The notes: generated by a model from the sequence alone, not told the origin. A DNA stretch of 64,000 bases from Comamonas resistens (GCF_030064165.1 NZ_CP125947.1:4898001-4962000), one strand, 5' to 3'; counted from the first letter of the stretch, positions 35,816 to 45,099 are shown. Translations and numbers: made by a program.

Positions 35816-36454
35816 CTAGGCCGCGCTTTCCGGCTCCAGGCTCTTGACCAGCACCGCCGCCTGGGTGCGGCTGTAGCACTCGAGCTTTTTGAGGATTGCC
35901 GTCACATGAACCTTGACGGTGTTCTCCGCAAGTCCCAACTCATGCGCGATCTGCTTGTTGAGCAGGCCGTCGGCAATGCACAGCAGCACGCGGAACTGCT
36001 GCGGCGTGAGCTGGGCTAGCTTGGCTGCCAGCGCCGCGTCGGCCTCGGAGCGCGCGGCAGCCATGGGGGGAAACCAGCTGCCGCCTTCGAGCACCGTCTC
36101 TATCGCACTCGCCATCTCTTCGGCTGGCGCCGACTTGGGGATGAAGCCCGCCGCACCGAACTGCTGACCACGGCGGATCACGCGCGGGTGCTCGTTGGAC
36201 GAGATCACCACCACAGGAATTTCAGGATATTCGCCGCGCAGATGCAGCAGCGAGGAAAAGCCGCGCGCGCCCGGCATGGCCAGATCCAGCAGAACCAGCT
36301 CTATCTCGGGATGGTCCTGCATGGCCGAGCCCACGGTCTGGGCACTGGCGGCCTCGACGATGCGGTAATGCGCAAAATGCTCGCGCAGCACCTGAACCAG
36401 CGCAGCACGAAACAGCGGGTGATCATCGGCGACAAGAAAAGTGGGCTCGGACAT
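35816..36454 (-). CDS. NarL/LuxR-family response regulator
   Basis: 212 residues. Receiver with Asp10/Asp11 (VADDHPLF), phospho-acceptor Asp57 (LVLLDLAMPG) and Lys in FIPKSAP. C-terminal LuxR-type HTH: LTPQQFRVLLCIADGLLNKQ, then LAENTVKVHVTAILKKL. It follows dctA copy 2 on the same strand (77 bases apart), which suggests co-transcription. Its kinase partner is probably the hybrid kinase at 30776-33421, which carries a receiver and would need a phosphotransfer step to reach it. Confidence 0.93.
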   Translation of the reverse strand: MSEPTFLVADDHPLFRAALVQVLREHFAHYRIVEAASAQTVGSAMQDHPEIELVLLDLAMPGARGFSSLLHLRGEYPEIPVVVISSNEHPRVIRRGQQFGAAGFIPKSAPAEEMASAIETVLEGGSWFPPMAAARSEADAALAAKLAQLTPQQFRVLLCIADGLLNKQIAHELGLAENTVKVHVTAILKKLECYSRTQAAVLVKSLEPESAA

Positions 36455-36531
36455 GAGCGCCAGTCTGCCATGACCGGGCTTTACCGCGCTGCGACATGGA
36501 CGTATGCCTCAGAGATGTTCAGAGGCCGGGC

Positions 36532-37827
36532 CTAGGCTTCATCCTCTCCACTGAGCGCGGTCTGGAGCTTGTCATCATCGAGCGCCCCTTCCCACTTGGA
36601 AATCACCACCGTGGCTACGGCATTGCCCATGAAGTTGGTCAGCGAGCGGCATTCGCTCATGAAGCGGTCCACGCCCAAGATCAGGGCCATGCCTGCGATC
36701 GGGATTTCAGGCACCACGGCCAGCGTGGCGGCCAGGGTGATGAAGCCGGCGCCCGTCACGCCGGCCGCCCCCTTGGAGCTGAGCATGGCGACCAGCAGCA
36801 GCGCGATTTCATGACCCAGCGTCAGATGAGTGTCGGTGGCCTGGGCAATGAATAGCGATGCCAGCGTCATATAGATGTTCGTGCCATCCAGATTGAAGGA
36901 ATAACCGGTGGGAACCACCAGACCGACCACCGACTTGCTGCAGCCGGCTTTTTCCATCTTTTGCATCAGTGACGGCAGGGCTGACTCCGATGAGGACGTG
37001 CCCAGCACCAGCAGCAACTCGGCCTTGAGGTAGCGGATCAGCTTCAGGATGGAGAAGCCGCAGAAACGCGCCACCGCCCCCAGAATGACCACCACGAAAA
37101 AGATCGAGGTGAGATAGAAGGTGCCAACCAGCCAGGCAAGATTGACCAGGGACTCGATACCGAATTTGCCGATGGTGAAGGCGATCGCACCAAACGCCCC
37201 CAGCGGCGCGGCCTTCATCAGAATGCCCACCAGCTTGAAGACCGGCACCGTGAGCGACTCCAGAAAGCTCAGCACGGGTTTGCCCACATCGCCCACCGAC
37301 GCCAGCGCGATGCCAAAAAGCACGGCCACAAACAGCACCTGCAGGATGTTGTCTCCCACCAGCGGGCTGACCAGCGTCTTGGGAATAACATCCATCAGAA
37401 AACCGATCAGGCTCATGTCATGCGACTGCGTGACATAGCCTTTGACAGCACTCTGATCCAGCTCCGCCACATTGATGTGCATGCCTGCACCAGGCTGCAC
37501 CAGCTTGGCAATCACCAGGCCCACCACCAGCGCCAGCGTGGAGAAAAACAGAAAGTAGACCATGGTCTTGACGAAGACCCGTCCCACCACACTCAGATGC
37601 GTCATGCCGGCAATGCCGGTGACTATGGTCAGAAAGATCACTGGCGCGATGATCATCTTGACCAGCTTGATGAAGGCATCGCCCAGCGGCTTGAACTTGG
37701 CGGCCAGTTCCGGGCTGAAATAGCCTAGCAAGGCCCCCAGCACGATGGCCACAATGACCTGGAAATAGAGGTGCCTGTAAAAAGGCAGATGCTGGTGTAC
37801 TGCAGGAGACTCAACGACGGGCTGCAT
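36532..37827 (-). CDS. dctA: C4-dicarboxylate/proton symporter DctA, copy 2
   Basis: 431 residues, DAACS family with the same motifs as copy 1: [46 protein letters not shown]. The start follows GGAGG on its strand. Large blocks are identical to copy 1, so this is a recent paralogue or a conserved pair. It is upstream of the response regulator gene and downstream of a 25-codon ORF with terminator. Confidence 0.95.
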   Translation of the reverse strand: MQPVVESPAVHQHLPFYRHLYFQVIVAIVLGALLGYFSPELAAKFKPLGDAFIKLVKMIIAPVIFLTIVTGIAGMTHLSVVGRVFVKTMVYFLFFSTLALVVGLVIAKLVQPGAGMHINVAELDQSAVKGYVTQSHDMSLIGFLMDVIPKTLVSPLVGDNILQVLFVAVLFGIALASVGDVGKPVLSFLESLTVPVFKLVGILMKAAPLGAFGAIAFTIGKFGIESLVNLAWLVGTFYLTSIFFVVVILGAVARFCGFSILKLIRYLKAELLLVLGTSSSESALPSLMQKMEKAGCSKSVVGLVVPTGYSFNLDGTNIYMTLASLFIAQATDTHLTLGHEIALLLVAMLSSKGAAGVTGAGFITLAATLAVVPEIPIAGMALILGVDRFMSECRSLTNFMGNAVATVVISKWEGALDDDKLQTALSGEDEA

Positions 37828-38108
37828 ACCAATCCTCCAATCTGCAGTCGCCTGTTGGATGTTTCGTGTTGACGACCGCAGGTGAAATGGTGCGCCGCCT
37901 ATGGCTGGAGTGGCTGTCAGCTAAACGCCCGATGCGAGGGGCGTCAGCTTCCTCTCACGCACCCTCTGCCAGCGGCGCAATCTCATGCCCGATACGGATG
38001 CCGGAGGTTTTCAGCGCCTTGAATGCACAGACTTTTCCACAGCATTTTCACAAAATAGAGAACAGGTCATGCACATTGATTTCCGCCTGCGCTGTGCATC
38101 ACAGGGAC
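37828..38108. other. Non-coding region between micro-gene terminator and dctA copy 2
   Basis: Should contain the dctA copy 2 promoter. Visible: inverted repeat ACGCCC (37925-37930) / GGGCGT (37939-37944). A TTTTCCACA sequence at 38033-38041 resembles a DnaA box by chance. No gene is supported. Confidence 0.4.
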
Positions 38109-38136
38109 GAAAAAAAGCCGCCTCGGACGGCGGCTC
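38109..38136 (-). terminator. Rho-independent terminator of the 25-codon ORF
   Basis: On the minus strand a stem AGCCGCC/GGCGGCT (arms 38129-38135 and 38116-38122, six-base loop) is followed by seven T. It is 23 bases downstream of the stop of the micro-ORF, as expected for a short transcription unit or an attenuator. Confidence 0.88.
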
Positions 38137-38158
38137 AGCCTTCAGACCAGTGAAGTGA

Positions 38159-38236
38159 TTACTGGTTTGCCAGATCCAGATGGAACTCGCGGGCTTCCTG
38201 GATGAACTCGATCAGGGAATTGATGGCTTGGCGCAT
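38159..38236 (-). CDS. 25-residue micro-ORF with its own terminator
   Basis: Reads MRQAINSLIEFIQEAREF and then HLDLANQ; a single amphipathic helix is likely. The ribosome site is weak (AGAAAG). The ORF is supported by the tight terminator that follows (38109-38136) and by a strong palindrome about 75-97 bases upstream. It could be a small regulatory protein or a leader peptide for dctA copy 2, whose start is about 330 bases downstream. I do not recognise the family. Confidence 0.55.
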   Translation of the reverse strand: MRQAINSLIEFIQEAREFHLDLANQ

Positions 38237-38309
38237 GATGAACTTTCTATGGACTCAAGAGATGCACTTCAAGCGATAGGCAGCACGCATCTCAAACACT
38301 GCCAATACC

Positions 38310-38333
38310 GGGTTTCACCCTAAGGGTAAACCC
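38310..38333. promoter_or_regulatory. Near-perfect palindrome upstream of the micro-ORF
   Basis: Outer arms GGGTTT (38310-38315) and AAACCC (38328-38333) enclose ACCCTAAGGGT (38317-38327), itself palindromic about one base; one extra C breaks the symmetry. It looks like a dimeric operator. Part of it matches the candidate site between dctA copy 1 and the kinase gene. Confidence 0.5.
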
Positions 38334-38693
38334 TTGTTCTCAAGTATAAGCCACACCTCCATCTTTGCCAAGCGTCACAGATTGCGCACAAGCACTTCAG
38401 CAGCACTTCACCTCGTGCCCTCTCTTCGCCAATGGATGCGTGGTTCCTGCGCGCAGCCCACGGTGATGGAGCAGCGATTTGCTGATTCCCTGACTGGTTT
38501 ATGCCCCGGCTGCTACGCTATCGCCTGTTGACAATACAAATGGGCCGGCAACTGTTGCTGGCTGGCGGAAAGTGGAAATGGTGCGTGATCAAGGTTTGCA
38601 GCAGATGACCAGCGCTCTGGGTCATCCCATGAATGCCATCACCCAGCCTGGCTGCCATGGCTGCGCCCCGCTTTGCGCCGGGCAGGAGGTGGC
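38334..38693. other. Intergenic region without a supported gene
   Basis: Several short open frames occur, none with a credible ribosome site and recognisable product. A TTGACA at 38525-38530 could be a -35 box for the acetyltransferase gene, but no matching -10 was seen. Confidence 0.4.
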
Positions 38694-39212
38694 ATGAGCA
38701 CATCCAAGCCGCCCGACTCCAGCCGTCCCGCCGCCTGGCATATCACGCCCATGAATCCTGCGGAAGCTCCCTGGCCGCTGCTGCTGCTGGCCGATCCGTC
38801 ACGGGAGAAGGTCAAGCGCTATCTGCCCGGCAGCACCTGCTATGCCGCGCGCCAGACCGCGCAGTTCACGCCCAGCGGTCTCGGGGCGCTGATCGGCGTT
38901 TGCGTGCTGCAGCCACCCCAGCCCGAGCGTGACAGCTGGGAGCTGATGAATATGGCCGTCTCCCCCTCCTGGCAGCGCAGCGGCATTGGCTCGGCCCTTC
39001 TGCACCACGCCATAGGCGAGCTGCGCAAGCGGGGCATCAAGCAGCTGGACGTGGGTACAGGCAGTTTTGGCGATCAGCTGCTGTTCTATCAACGTCTGGG
39101 GTTTCGCGTCAGCAGCATCGAACGTGACTTTTTCCTGCGCAACTACACCACGCCTTTATGGGAGCGCGGCGTGCAGCTCAAGGACATGCTGCGGCTGACG
39201 CTGGCGCTGTAG
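38694..39212 (+). CDS. GNAT-family N-acetyltransferase
   Basis: 172 residues from the ATG at 38694, seven codons inside a longer frame and behind GGAGGT. The acetyl-CoA-binding motif is WELMNMAVSPSWQRSGIGSALL, split here as MNMAVSPSWQ and RSGIGSALL, followed by the FYQRLGFRV element typical of the fold. It probably acetylates a small molecule; the substrate cannot be read. Automatic names such as RimI would be over-precise. Confidence 0.85.
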   Translation: MSTSKPPDSSRPAAWHITPMNPAEAPWPLLLLADPSREKVKRYLPGSTCYAARQTAQFTPSGLGALIGVCVLQPPQPERDSWELMNMAVSPSWQRSGIGSALLHHAIGELRKRGIKQLDVGTGSFGDQLLFYQRLGFRVSSIERDFFLRNYTTPLWERGVQLKDMLRLTLAL

Positions 39213-39404
39213 TTCCGATCAGCTGCAACAGCGCAAGGCGTCAATCGACACCGGGCATCTGCCGCTTGGAAAGCGGCCCGCCCGCAATGCTCTATAGCAG
39301 CTTGCGCTCAAGCCACCTGAACTTCAGACATCAAACATGCTGAAGTGCTTGAATATCAAGCGGTAGCAGCTCCTGTTTCAGGAGCCGCACTGCCCAACCC
39401 TCGC

Positions 39405-40535
39405 TCAAGCCTTGGCCGCCCGGCGCGCGCGCACGGCCGCAGCCAGTTGCTCCAGCACGGGCACGGTCTGCTCCATGCTGATGCAGGCATCGGTCAGCGA
39501 GACGCCGTATTGCAGCTCCTGCCCTTCCACGATGTCCTGACGGCCTTCGTGAATATGGCTCTCGATCATCACGCCGGTGATGCGCTCGTCGCCAGCTGCC
39601 ACCTGCTGCGCCACATCGGCCGCCACCTCGATCTGGCGACGGTGCTGCTTGCTGCTGTTGGCATGCGAGAGGTCGATCATCACCTGCGGGCGCAGACCAC
39701 TCTTTTCCAGCAGCTCGCAGGCCGCCCGCACATGGGCCGCGTCGTAATTGGGCGCCTTGCCACCGCGCAGGATGATGTGGCAATCCTGGTTGCCGCGCGT
39801 CTCGAAAATCGCGCTCTGGCCCATCTTGGTCATGCCCATGAAGGCATGCGATGACTGCGCGGCCAGCATGGCATCGCTAGCCACCTTCACACCACCATCC
39901 GTGCCGTTCTTGAAGCCCACGGGGCAGCTCAGGCCGCTGGCCAGCTGGCGATGGCTCTGACTCTCGGTGGTACGCGCACCGATGGCGCCCCAGCTGACCA
40001 GGTCGCTGATGAACTGCGGCGACAACAGGTCCAGGAATTCCGTGCCCACGGGCAGGCCCAGCTCCAGCACGTCGAGCAGCAGGCTGCGCGCCAGCTCCAG
40101 CCCTTCGTTGATGGCAAAGCTGCCATCGCGGTGCGGGTCGTTGATATAGCCCTTCCAGCCCACCGTGGTGCGCGGCTTTTCAAAGTACACGCGCATGACG
40201 ATCAGCAAATCATCCTGGAGTGCATCGGCCTGACGTTTTAGCTGTCGCGCATAGTCCATGGCCTGCTCGTGATCGTGAATCGAGCAGGGGCCGACCACAA
40301 CCACCAGCCGATCATCCTGGGCATGCAGCACGCGCGAGATGGCGGCGCGGCTGGATTCCACCAGTTGCTGCGCCTCTTCGGTCACGGGCAGCCACTCTTC
40401 CAGCAAGGCCGGCGTCAGCAGCGGGCGCACGATCTTGATGCGCGTGTCGTCGATACGGGTCTTGTCCAGCGTTGTCAGACGCGGTGCGCTCTTGCGGGCC
40501 GGTGCGGAGGAAGATGGTGTGGAGCTTGCAGTCAT
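39405..40535 (-). CDS. aroG: 3-deoxy-7-phosphoheptulonate (DAHP) synthase, class I
   Basis: 376 residues from the ATG at 40535; the frame is open to 40610 but the added residues are not family-like. It joins phosphoenolpyruvate and erythrose 4-phosphate at the first step of aromatic amino-acid synthesis. Conserved blocks: VVGPCSIHDHEQAMDYAR, RVYFEKPRTTVGWKG, WGAIGARTTESQSHRQLASG, GFKNGTDG and the metal-site region IDLSHANSSKQH. Which of the Phe/Tyr/Trp feedback types it is cannot be decided, so the symbol is provisional. Confidence 0.93.
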   Translation of the reverse strand: MTASSTPSSSAPARKSAPRLTTLDKTRIDDTRIKIVRPLLTPALLEEWLPVTEEAQQLVESSRAAISRVLHAQDDRLVVVVGPCSIHDHEQAMDYARQLKRQADALQDDLLIVMRVYFEKPRTTVGWKGYINDPHRDGSFAINEGLELARSLLLDVLELGLPVGTEFLDLLSPQFISDLVSWGAIGARTTESQSHRQLASGLSCPVGFKNGTDGGVKVASDAMLAAQSSHAFMGMTKMGQSAIFETRGNQDCHIILRGGKAPNYDAAHVRAACELLEKSGLRPQVMIDLSHANSSKQHRRQIEVAADVAQQVAAGDERITGVMIESHIHEGRQDIVEGQELQYGVSLTDACISMEQTVPVLEQLAAAVRARRAAKA

Positions 40536-40706
40536 GGCCGCTATTGTCGCAGCGCACCGATTCCTCCACCTGGCACACAGGTTCGCCAGCGCCGCAAGTT
40601 CTGCGGGCAACGCTATGACCGCTGACAGGCATTACGCCTGCAATCCGACAAGGCTGACAGGCATGAGGCTCAACAGTGAGGGCTGGATTCACCTCGCCCC
40701 ACAACC

Positions 40707-41465
40707 ATGGACAACAACAACCAGCCTGGCAATCCGCAGCGACGCGCCTTCTTTCGCCGCTCCTTGCCCATCATCCCCGTGGCCGCCGTCGCCGCCGCTG
40801 GCGGCGCAGCTACCCTGGCCACCCTCGACAACAGCCATCTACCCATGGTTCCCGGCCCGGCCGTGAACACGGCGCTGCGCGATGCGGCCCAATACCGGCC
40901 CAGCTATTTCAGCGCCGAGGAATACCGCTTTCTGCAAAGCGCAGTAGCCAGGCTGATACCCAAGGACGAACTGGGCCCCGGCGCCCTGGAAGCGGGCGTG
41001 CCCGAGTTCATCGACCGCCAGATGGACACGCCCTATGCCGCCGGCAGCAACTGGTATATGCAGGGTCCGTTCCAGCCTGATGCCGCCCCGGAAATGGGCT
41101 ACCAGTTGCGCCTGAGCCCGCGCGAGATCTACCGCCTGGGCATTGCCGCAGCCAACCAGTGGTGCAGCCAGAACCTGGGCAAGGACTTTGCCGAGCTGTC
41201 CGCCGCCGATCAGGACAAGGCGCTGAGCGCCATGGAGCATGGCGTGGAAGGCTTTGACAACCTGCCATCGGCCACGTTCTTTGCCATGCTCTGGGGCAAC
41301 ACCAAGGAAGGCTTTTTCAGCGACCCGCTGCATGGCGGCAACAAGGACATGGTGGGCTGGAAGCTGATCGGCTTTCCCGGCGCGCGAGCCGACTTCATGG
41401 ACTGGATAGAGCGCGACGAGGCCTACCCTCAGCCACCGGTTTCCATCCACGGACAGCGAGGTTGA
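40707..41465 (+). CDS. Gluconate 2-dehydrogenase subunit 3 family protein
   Basis: 252 residues. The N-terminus has a twin-arginine-like signal (QRRAFFRRSLP) and a hydrophobic stretch AAVAAAGGAA, so the protein should be exported folded, probably with the FAD subunit. The domain (EYRFLQSAVARLIPKDELGPG, GVPEFIDRQM) is that of the small subunit of membrane-bound gluconate 2-dehydrogenase. It starts a three-gene operon with a GMC flavoprotein 3 bases downstream and a tri-heme cytochrome. Confidence 0.9.
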   Translation: MDNNNQPGNPQRRAFFRRSLPIIPVAAVAAAGGAATLATLDNSHLPMVPGPAVNTALRDAAQYRPSYFSAEEYRFLQSAVARLIPKDELGPGALEAGVPEFIDRQMDTPYAAGSNWYMQGPFQPDAAPEMGYQLRLSPREIYRLGIAAANQWCSQNLGKDFAELSAADQDKALSAMEHGVEGFDNLPSATFFAMLWGNTKEGFFSDPLHGGNKDMVGWKLIGFPGARADFMDWIERDEAYPQPPVSIHGQRG

Positions 41466-41468
41466 GCC

Positions 41469-43256
41469 ATGAGCAAGACACTTGCCAAGAAAGACGTGGT
41501 GGTCATCGGCTTTGGCTGGACGGGCGCCATCATCGCCAAGGAGCTGACCGAAGCGGGCCTCAACGTACTCGCGCTGGAACGCGGCCCCATGCGCGATACC
41601 GACCCGGACGGCGTCTATCCGCAGACCATGGATGAGCTGACCTACAACTCGCGCAAAAAGCTGTTTGTCGATGTGTCCAAGGAGACGGTCACCATTCGCC
41701 ACACCAGCAGCGACACGGCCCTGCCCAACCGCCAACTGGGCGCATTTTTGCCGGGCACCGGCGTGGGCGGCGCGGGTCTGCACTGGTCGGGCGTGCACTT
41801 TCGCGTGGACCCCATGGAGCTGCGCATGCGCAGCCACTATGAAGAGCGCTATGGCAAGAAGTTCATACCCGAGGGCATGAGCATCCAGGATTTCGGCGTC
41901 AGCTACGAAGAGCTGGAGCCGCATTTCGACTTTGCCGAAAAAGTGTTCGGCACCTCGGGCACGGCCTGGTCGGTCAAGGGCGAAACAGTCGGCGCTGGCA
42001 AAGGCGGCAATCCGTTTGCACCCGATAGATCCAACCCGTTTCCGCTGCCTGCGCAGATGAACTCGGTCTCGGCCATGCTCTACGGCAAGGCCGCGGAAGC
42101 CGTGGGCTACCACCCCTACAACATGCCGTCGGCCAACACCTCCGGACCCTATACCAACCCCTATGGCGTGCAGATGGGGCCCTGCAACTTCTGCGGCTTT
42201 TGCAGCGGCTACGCCTGCTATATGTATTCCAAGGCCTCGCCCAATGTGAACATCCTGCCCGCACTGCGGCTGGACCCGCGCTTCGAGCTGCGCACGCAAT
42301 GCCAGGTCACGCTCATCAACCTCGCAGCCGATGGCAAGACCGCCACGGGCGTGACCTATATCGACGCATCGGGCAACGAGGTGGTGCAACCGGCCGACAT
42401 CGTTGCCGTGTGCAGTTTCCAGTTCAACAATGTGCGCATGCTGCTGCTGTCGGGCATTGGCAAGCCCTACGACCCGGTCAGCAACACCGGCACCGTGGGC
42501 AAGAACTTTGCCTTCCAGAACATGGCCACCATCAAGGTCTTCTTCGGCAAGGACCAGCACCACACCAACAACTTCATGGGAGCGGGCGGCAACGGCATTG
42601 CCGTCGATGATTTCAACGCCGACAACTTCGACCACGGCCCGGCCGGCTTTGTGGGCGGCTCGCCCTTCTGGGTCAACCAGGCGGGCGCCAAGCCCATTGC
42701 CGGTACACCGACGGCGCCAGGCACGCCCAACTGGGGCAGCGGCTGGAAGAAAGGCGTGGCCGAGGCCTATACGCACAACGTGTCCATGGACGCACACGGT
42801 GCCCACCAGAGCTACCGCGCCAACTACCTGAGCCTGGACCCGACCTACAAGGACGCCTACGGCAACCCGCTGCTGCGCATGACCTTCGACTGGCAGCCTA
42901 ACGACATCAGGATGAACCTCTTCATGCAGGAAAAAATGAGCGCCATTGCCAAGGCCATGGGCGGTCAGGCAATCAGCATCTCGGGCAAAAAGGAAGGCTC
43001 GCATTTCGATACCAACAGCTACCAGACCACGCACTTGAACGGCGGCGCCATCATGGGCACCGACCCGAACACCAGCGCCGTGAACCGCTATCTGCAGAGC
43101 TGGGATGTGCACAACGTCTTCGTGCTGGGGGCCTCGGCCTTTCCACAGGGCCTGGGCTACAACCCCACGGGCTTGGTGGCAGCGCTGGCCTACTGGTCGG
43201 CGCGCGCGATTCGCGAGCAATATCTGAAGCAGCCTGGCGCTCTGCTCAAGGCCTGA
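41469..43256 (+). CDS. GMC-family FAD oxidoreductase, gluconate/sugar dehydrogenase large subunit
   Basis: 595 residues. FAD-binding loop GFGWTG (14-19), LALERGP (35-41), and the GMC active-site region near the C-terminus with a His in THLNGGAIMGTDPNTSAVN and FVLGASAFPQGLGYNPT. It should oxidise a sugar, sugar acid or polyol in the periplasm and pass electrons to the cytochrome encoded next. It has no own signal, consistent with hitch-hiking on the Tat-type signal of subunit 3. It is often called gluconate 2-dehydrogenase, but the exact sugar is not proven. Confidence 0.92.
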   Translation: MSKTLAKKDVVVIGFGWTGAIIAKELTEAGLNVLALERGPMRDTDPDGVYPQTMDELTYNSRKKLFVDVSKETVTIRHTSSDTALPNRQLGAFLPGTGVGGAGLHWSGVHFRVDPMELRMRSHYEERYGKKFIPEGMSIQDFGVSYEELEPHFDFAEKVFGTSGTAWSVKGETVGAGKGGNPFAPDRSNPFPLPAQMNSVSAMLYGKAAEAVGYHPYNMPSANTSGPYTNPYGVQMGPCNFCGFCSGYACYMYSKASPNVNILPALRLDPRFELRTQCQVTLINLAADGKTATGVTYIDASGNEVVQPADIVAVCSFQFNNVRMLLLSGIGKPYDPVSNTGTVGKNFAFQNMATIKVFFGKDQHHTNNFMGAGGNGIAVDDFNADNFDHGPAGFVGGSPFWVNQAGAKPIAGTPTAPGTPNWGSGWKKGVAEAYTHNVSMDAHGAHQSYRANYLSLDPTYKDAYGNPLLRMTFDWQPNDIRMNLFMQEKMSAIAKAMGGQAISISGKKEGSHFDTNSYQTTHLNGGAIMGTDPNTSAVNRYLQSWDVHNVFVLGASAFPQGLGYNPTGLVAALAYWSARAIREQYLKQPGALLKA

Positions 43257-43268
43257 AGGAGGATGCCC

Positions 43269-44732
43269 ATGACCCGACCATCTTCCCGCTTGCAGCGCCG
43301 CCTGGTTGCTATTTCAGTGATAGCTGCCAGCGCACTTGGCATCAGCGCCTGGGCGCAAAAAGAAGCTGAAACTAGCGCCAGTCTGGCGCCAGCAGCTACG
43401 GTTTCCAATGTTCCTGCCGCACGCGGCCAGACCGGGCCGCAGGACATGGTGACCACAGCTGCGCACCAGCCGCCGGAGCCCATCACCGCAGCCACCTCCA
43501 GCGACCCGCTGGTGCGCGGTGCCTACCTGGCCCGCATGGGCGACTGCGTGGCCTGCCACACTGCTCCGGGCGGCAAGCCTTTTGCCGGCGGCCTGCCCAT
43601 GGAGACCCCCATAGGCACCATCTATTCCAGCAACATCACGCCCGACAAGACTGCGGGCATTGGCAGCTACAGCTTTGCCGACTTTGACCAGGCCGTGCGC
43701 CACGGCAAGGACAGGGAAAAAGGCAGCCTCTACCCGGCCATGCCCTACCCGTCCTATGCCAGGGTCAGCGAGCAGGACATGAAGGACCTCTACGCCTATT
43801 TCATGCAGCAAGTGAAGCCGGTGGACAGCAAGCCGCCCGAAAACGGCATCCGTTGGCCGCTTTCCATGCGCTGGCCGCTGGGCATCTGGCGCAGCCTGTT
43901 TGCTCCCGATGCCGACAAGGTGCAGGCCAAGTCCGAAACCGCAGCCCCCACGGCCGATGCCAGGCTGCGCGGCGCCTATCTGGTCGAAGGCCTGGGCCAC
44001 TGCGGCGCCTGCCATACGCCGCGCTCCTTCACCATGGCCGAAAAAGCCCTGGACGGCAGTGACAACCGCTTCCTTAGCGGCGGCGACCAGCCCATGGATG
44101 GCTGGGTTGCCAAAAGCCTGCGCGGCAACGATGCCGATGGCCTGGCGGCCTGGAGCGAGGCCGATATCGTCGCCCTGCTCAAGACCGGCCGCAACAACCA
44201 CACGGCCGTGTTCGGCGGCATGAGCGACGTGATTGCGCACAGCACGCAGCACATCAGCGACAGCGATCTCAACTCCATCGCCGTCTACCTGAAATCACTG
44301 CCCGCGCAAGGCAAGCCAAAGAGCCGCTTTGCGGCCAGCCCCGACACTGCCAATGCCCTCTGGAAAGGGGACACCAAGCAATACGGCTCCGCCCTGTACC
44401 TGGACAACTGCGCAGCCTGCCACCGCAGCGATGGCAAGGGCTACCAGCAGGTGTTCCCGGCCCTGGCGGGCAATGCCGCAGTGCTGGGCGACGACCCCAA
44501 CAATCTGATCCGCATCGTTCTGCAAGGCAGCAAGCTGCCAGCCACGGCCACGCGTCCATCCACCTTCACCATGCCTGCATTTGCCTGGCGCATGAGCGAC
44601 CAGCAGGTGGCAGACCTCGTCACCTTTGTACGCCGCAGCTGGGGCAATCAGGCGGCCGCAGTTTCGGCGACCCAGGTGCAGGAAATGCGCAAGACACTGC
44701 CTGCACCAACCGCACGGAACGACCAGCCCTAG
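43269..44732 (+). CDS. Tri-heme cytochrome c subunit of the sugar dehydrogenase
   Basis: 487 residues from the ATG at 43269, six bases after AGGAGG; the ATG at 43263 is too close to that site. Signal peptide VISVIAASALGIS-type, then three heme sites: CVACH (about 93-97), CGACH (245-249) and CAACH (381-385). This is the usual electron-carrying subunit of membrane gluconate or alcohol dehydrogenases. A repeat with the core AGCTGCCAGCGC overlaps the signal-peptide codons (43306-43340). Confidence 0.93.
   Translation: MTRPSSRLQRRLVAISVIAASALGISAWAQKEAETSASLAPAATVSNVPAARGQTGPQDMVTTAAHQPPEPITAATSSDPLVRGAYLARMGDCVACHTAPGGKPFAGGLPMETPIGTIYSSNITPDKTAGIGSYSFADFDQAVRHGKDREKGSLYPAMPYPSYARVSEQDMKDLYAYFMQQVKPVDSKPPENGIRWPLSMRWPLGIWRSLFAPDADKVQAKSETAAPTADARLRGAYLVEGLGHCGACHTPRSFTMAEKALDGSDNRFLSGGDQPMDGWVAKSLRGNDADGLAAWSEADIVALLKTGRNNHTAVFGGMSDVIAHSTQHISDSDLNSIAVYLKSLPAQGKPKSRFAASPDTANALWKGDTKQYGSALYLDNCAACHRSDGKGYQQVFPALAGNAAVLGDDPNNLIRIVLQGSKLPATATRPSTFTMPAFAWRMSDQQVADLVTFVRRSWGNQAAAVSATQVQEMRKTLPAPTARNDQP
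43306..43340. repeat. Dispersed repeat copy inside the cytochrome c signal peptide
   Basis: GTTGCTATTTCAG followed by TGATAGCTGCCAGCGCACTTG, in frame. The core AGCTGCCAGCGC is shared with the intergenic copy at 29063-29080 and, in reverse, 48911-48961. Encodes the hydrophobic signal residues, so the repeat appears to have been co-opted or converged. Confidence 0.5.
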
Positions 44733-44755
44733 CAGGCTGCGCTTTCTGCCCCATC

Positions 44756-44782
44756 AAAAAGACCGCCTAGGCGGTCTTTTTT
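44756..44782. terminator. Bidirectional rho-independent terminator
   Basis: Stem AAAAAGACCGCC (44756-44767) / GGCGGTCTTTTT with a two-base loop and T run in both directions. It overlaps the last codon of the Gdx gene (-) and follows the cytochrome gene (+). Confidence 0.92.
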
Positions 44783-45099
44783 CAAGAAGAGGACAGTTTC
44801 ATCAGCACCAGGCCGCTGACGATGAGCACCGCCGCCCCCACCCGCATGGGCGTCAGCGCTTCGCCCAGCGCCAGCACGCCCACCACAAACGCGCCCACGG
44901 CACCGATACCGGTCCAGATCGTGTAAGCCGTGCCCAGCGGCAGCGTGCGCATGGCCACCGACAGCAGGCCAAAGCTGGCAATCATCGCCACGATGGTGAT
45001 GGCGCTGTATTTGAAATTGGTGAAACCGTGGGACTGCTTCATGGTGAAAGCCCAGACCACTTCCAAAACACCCGCAATCAGCAGATAAACCCAAGCCAT
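44782..45099 (-). CDS. gdx: Small multidrug-resistance family guanidinium exporter (Gdx/SugE)
   Basis: 105 residues from the ATG at 45099, the family length; the frame extends upstream to 45162 but through the riboswitch. Four membrane helices. The Gdx subgroup feature EVVWAFTMKQSHGFT is present, distinguishing it from EmrE-type multidrug pumps. Gdx proteins exchange guanidinium for protons. The guanidine-II riboswitch upstream (45123-45185) strongly supports this function over the older chaperone-like SugE name. Confidence 0.93.
   Translation of the reverse strand: MAWVYLLIAGVLEVVWAFTMKQSHGFTNFKYSAITIVAMIASFGLLSVAMRTLPLGTAYTIWTGIGAVGAFVVGVLALGEALTPMRVGAAVLIVSGLVLMKLSSS

Noticed and set aside
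38033..38041. DnaA-box-like TTTTCCACA
   Set aside because: Single copy in a non-origin context; expected by chance.
38579..38697. Short frame ending at the acetyltransferase start
   Set aside because: No ribosome site and no conserved residues; most likely chance.
40839..43220. Very long open frame on the minus strand opposite the GMC oxidoreductase gene
   Set aside because: Antisense to a gene with clear FAD and GMC motifs; the composition reflects GC-rich codon bias.
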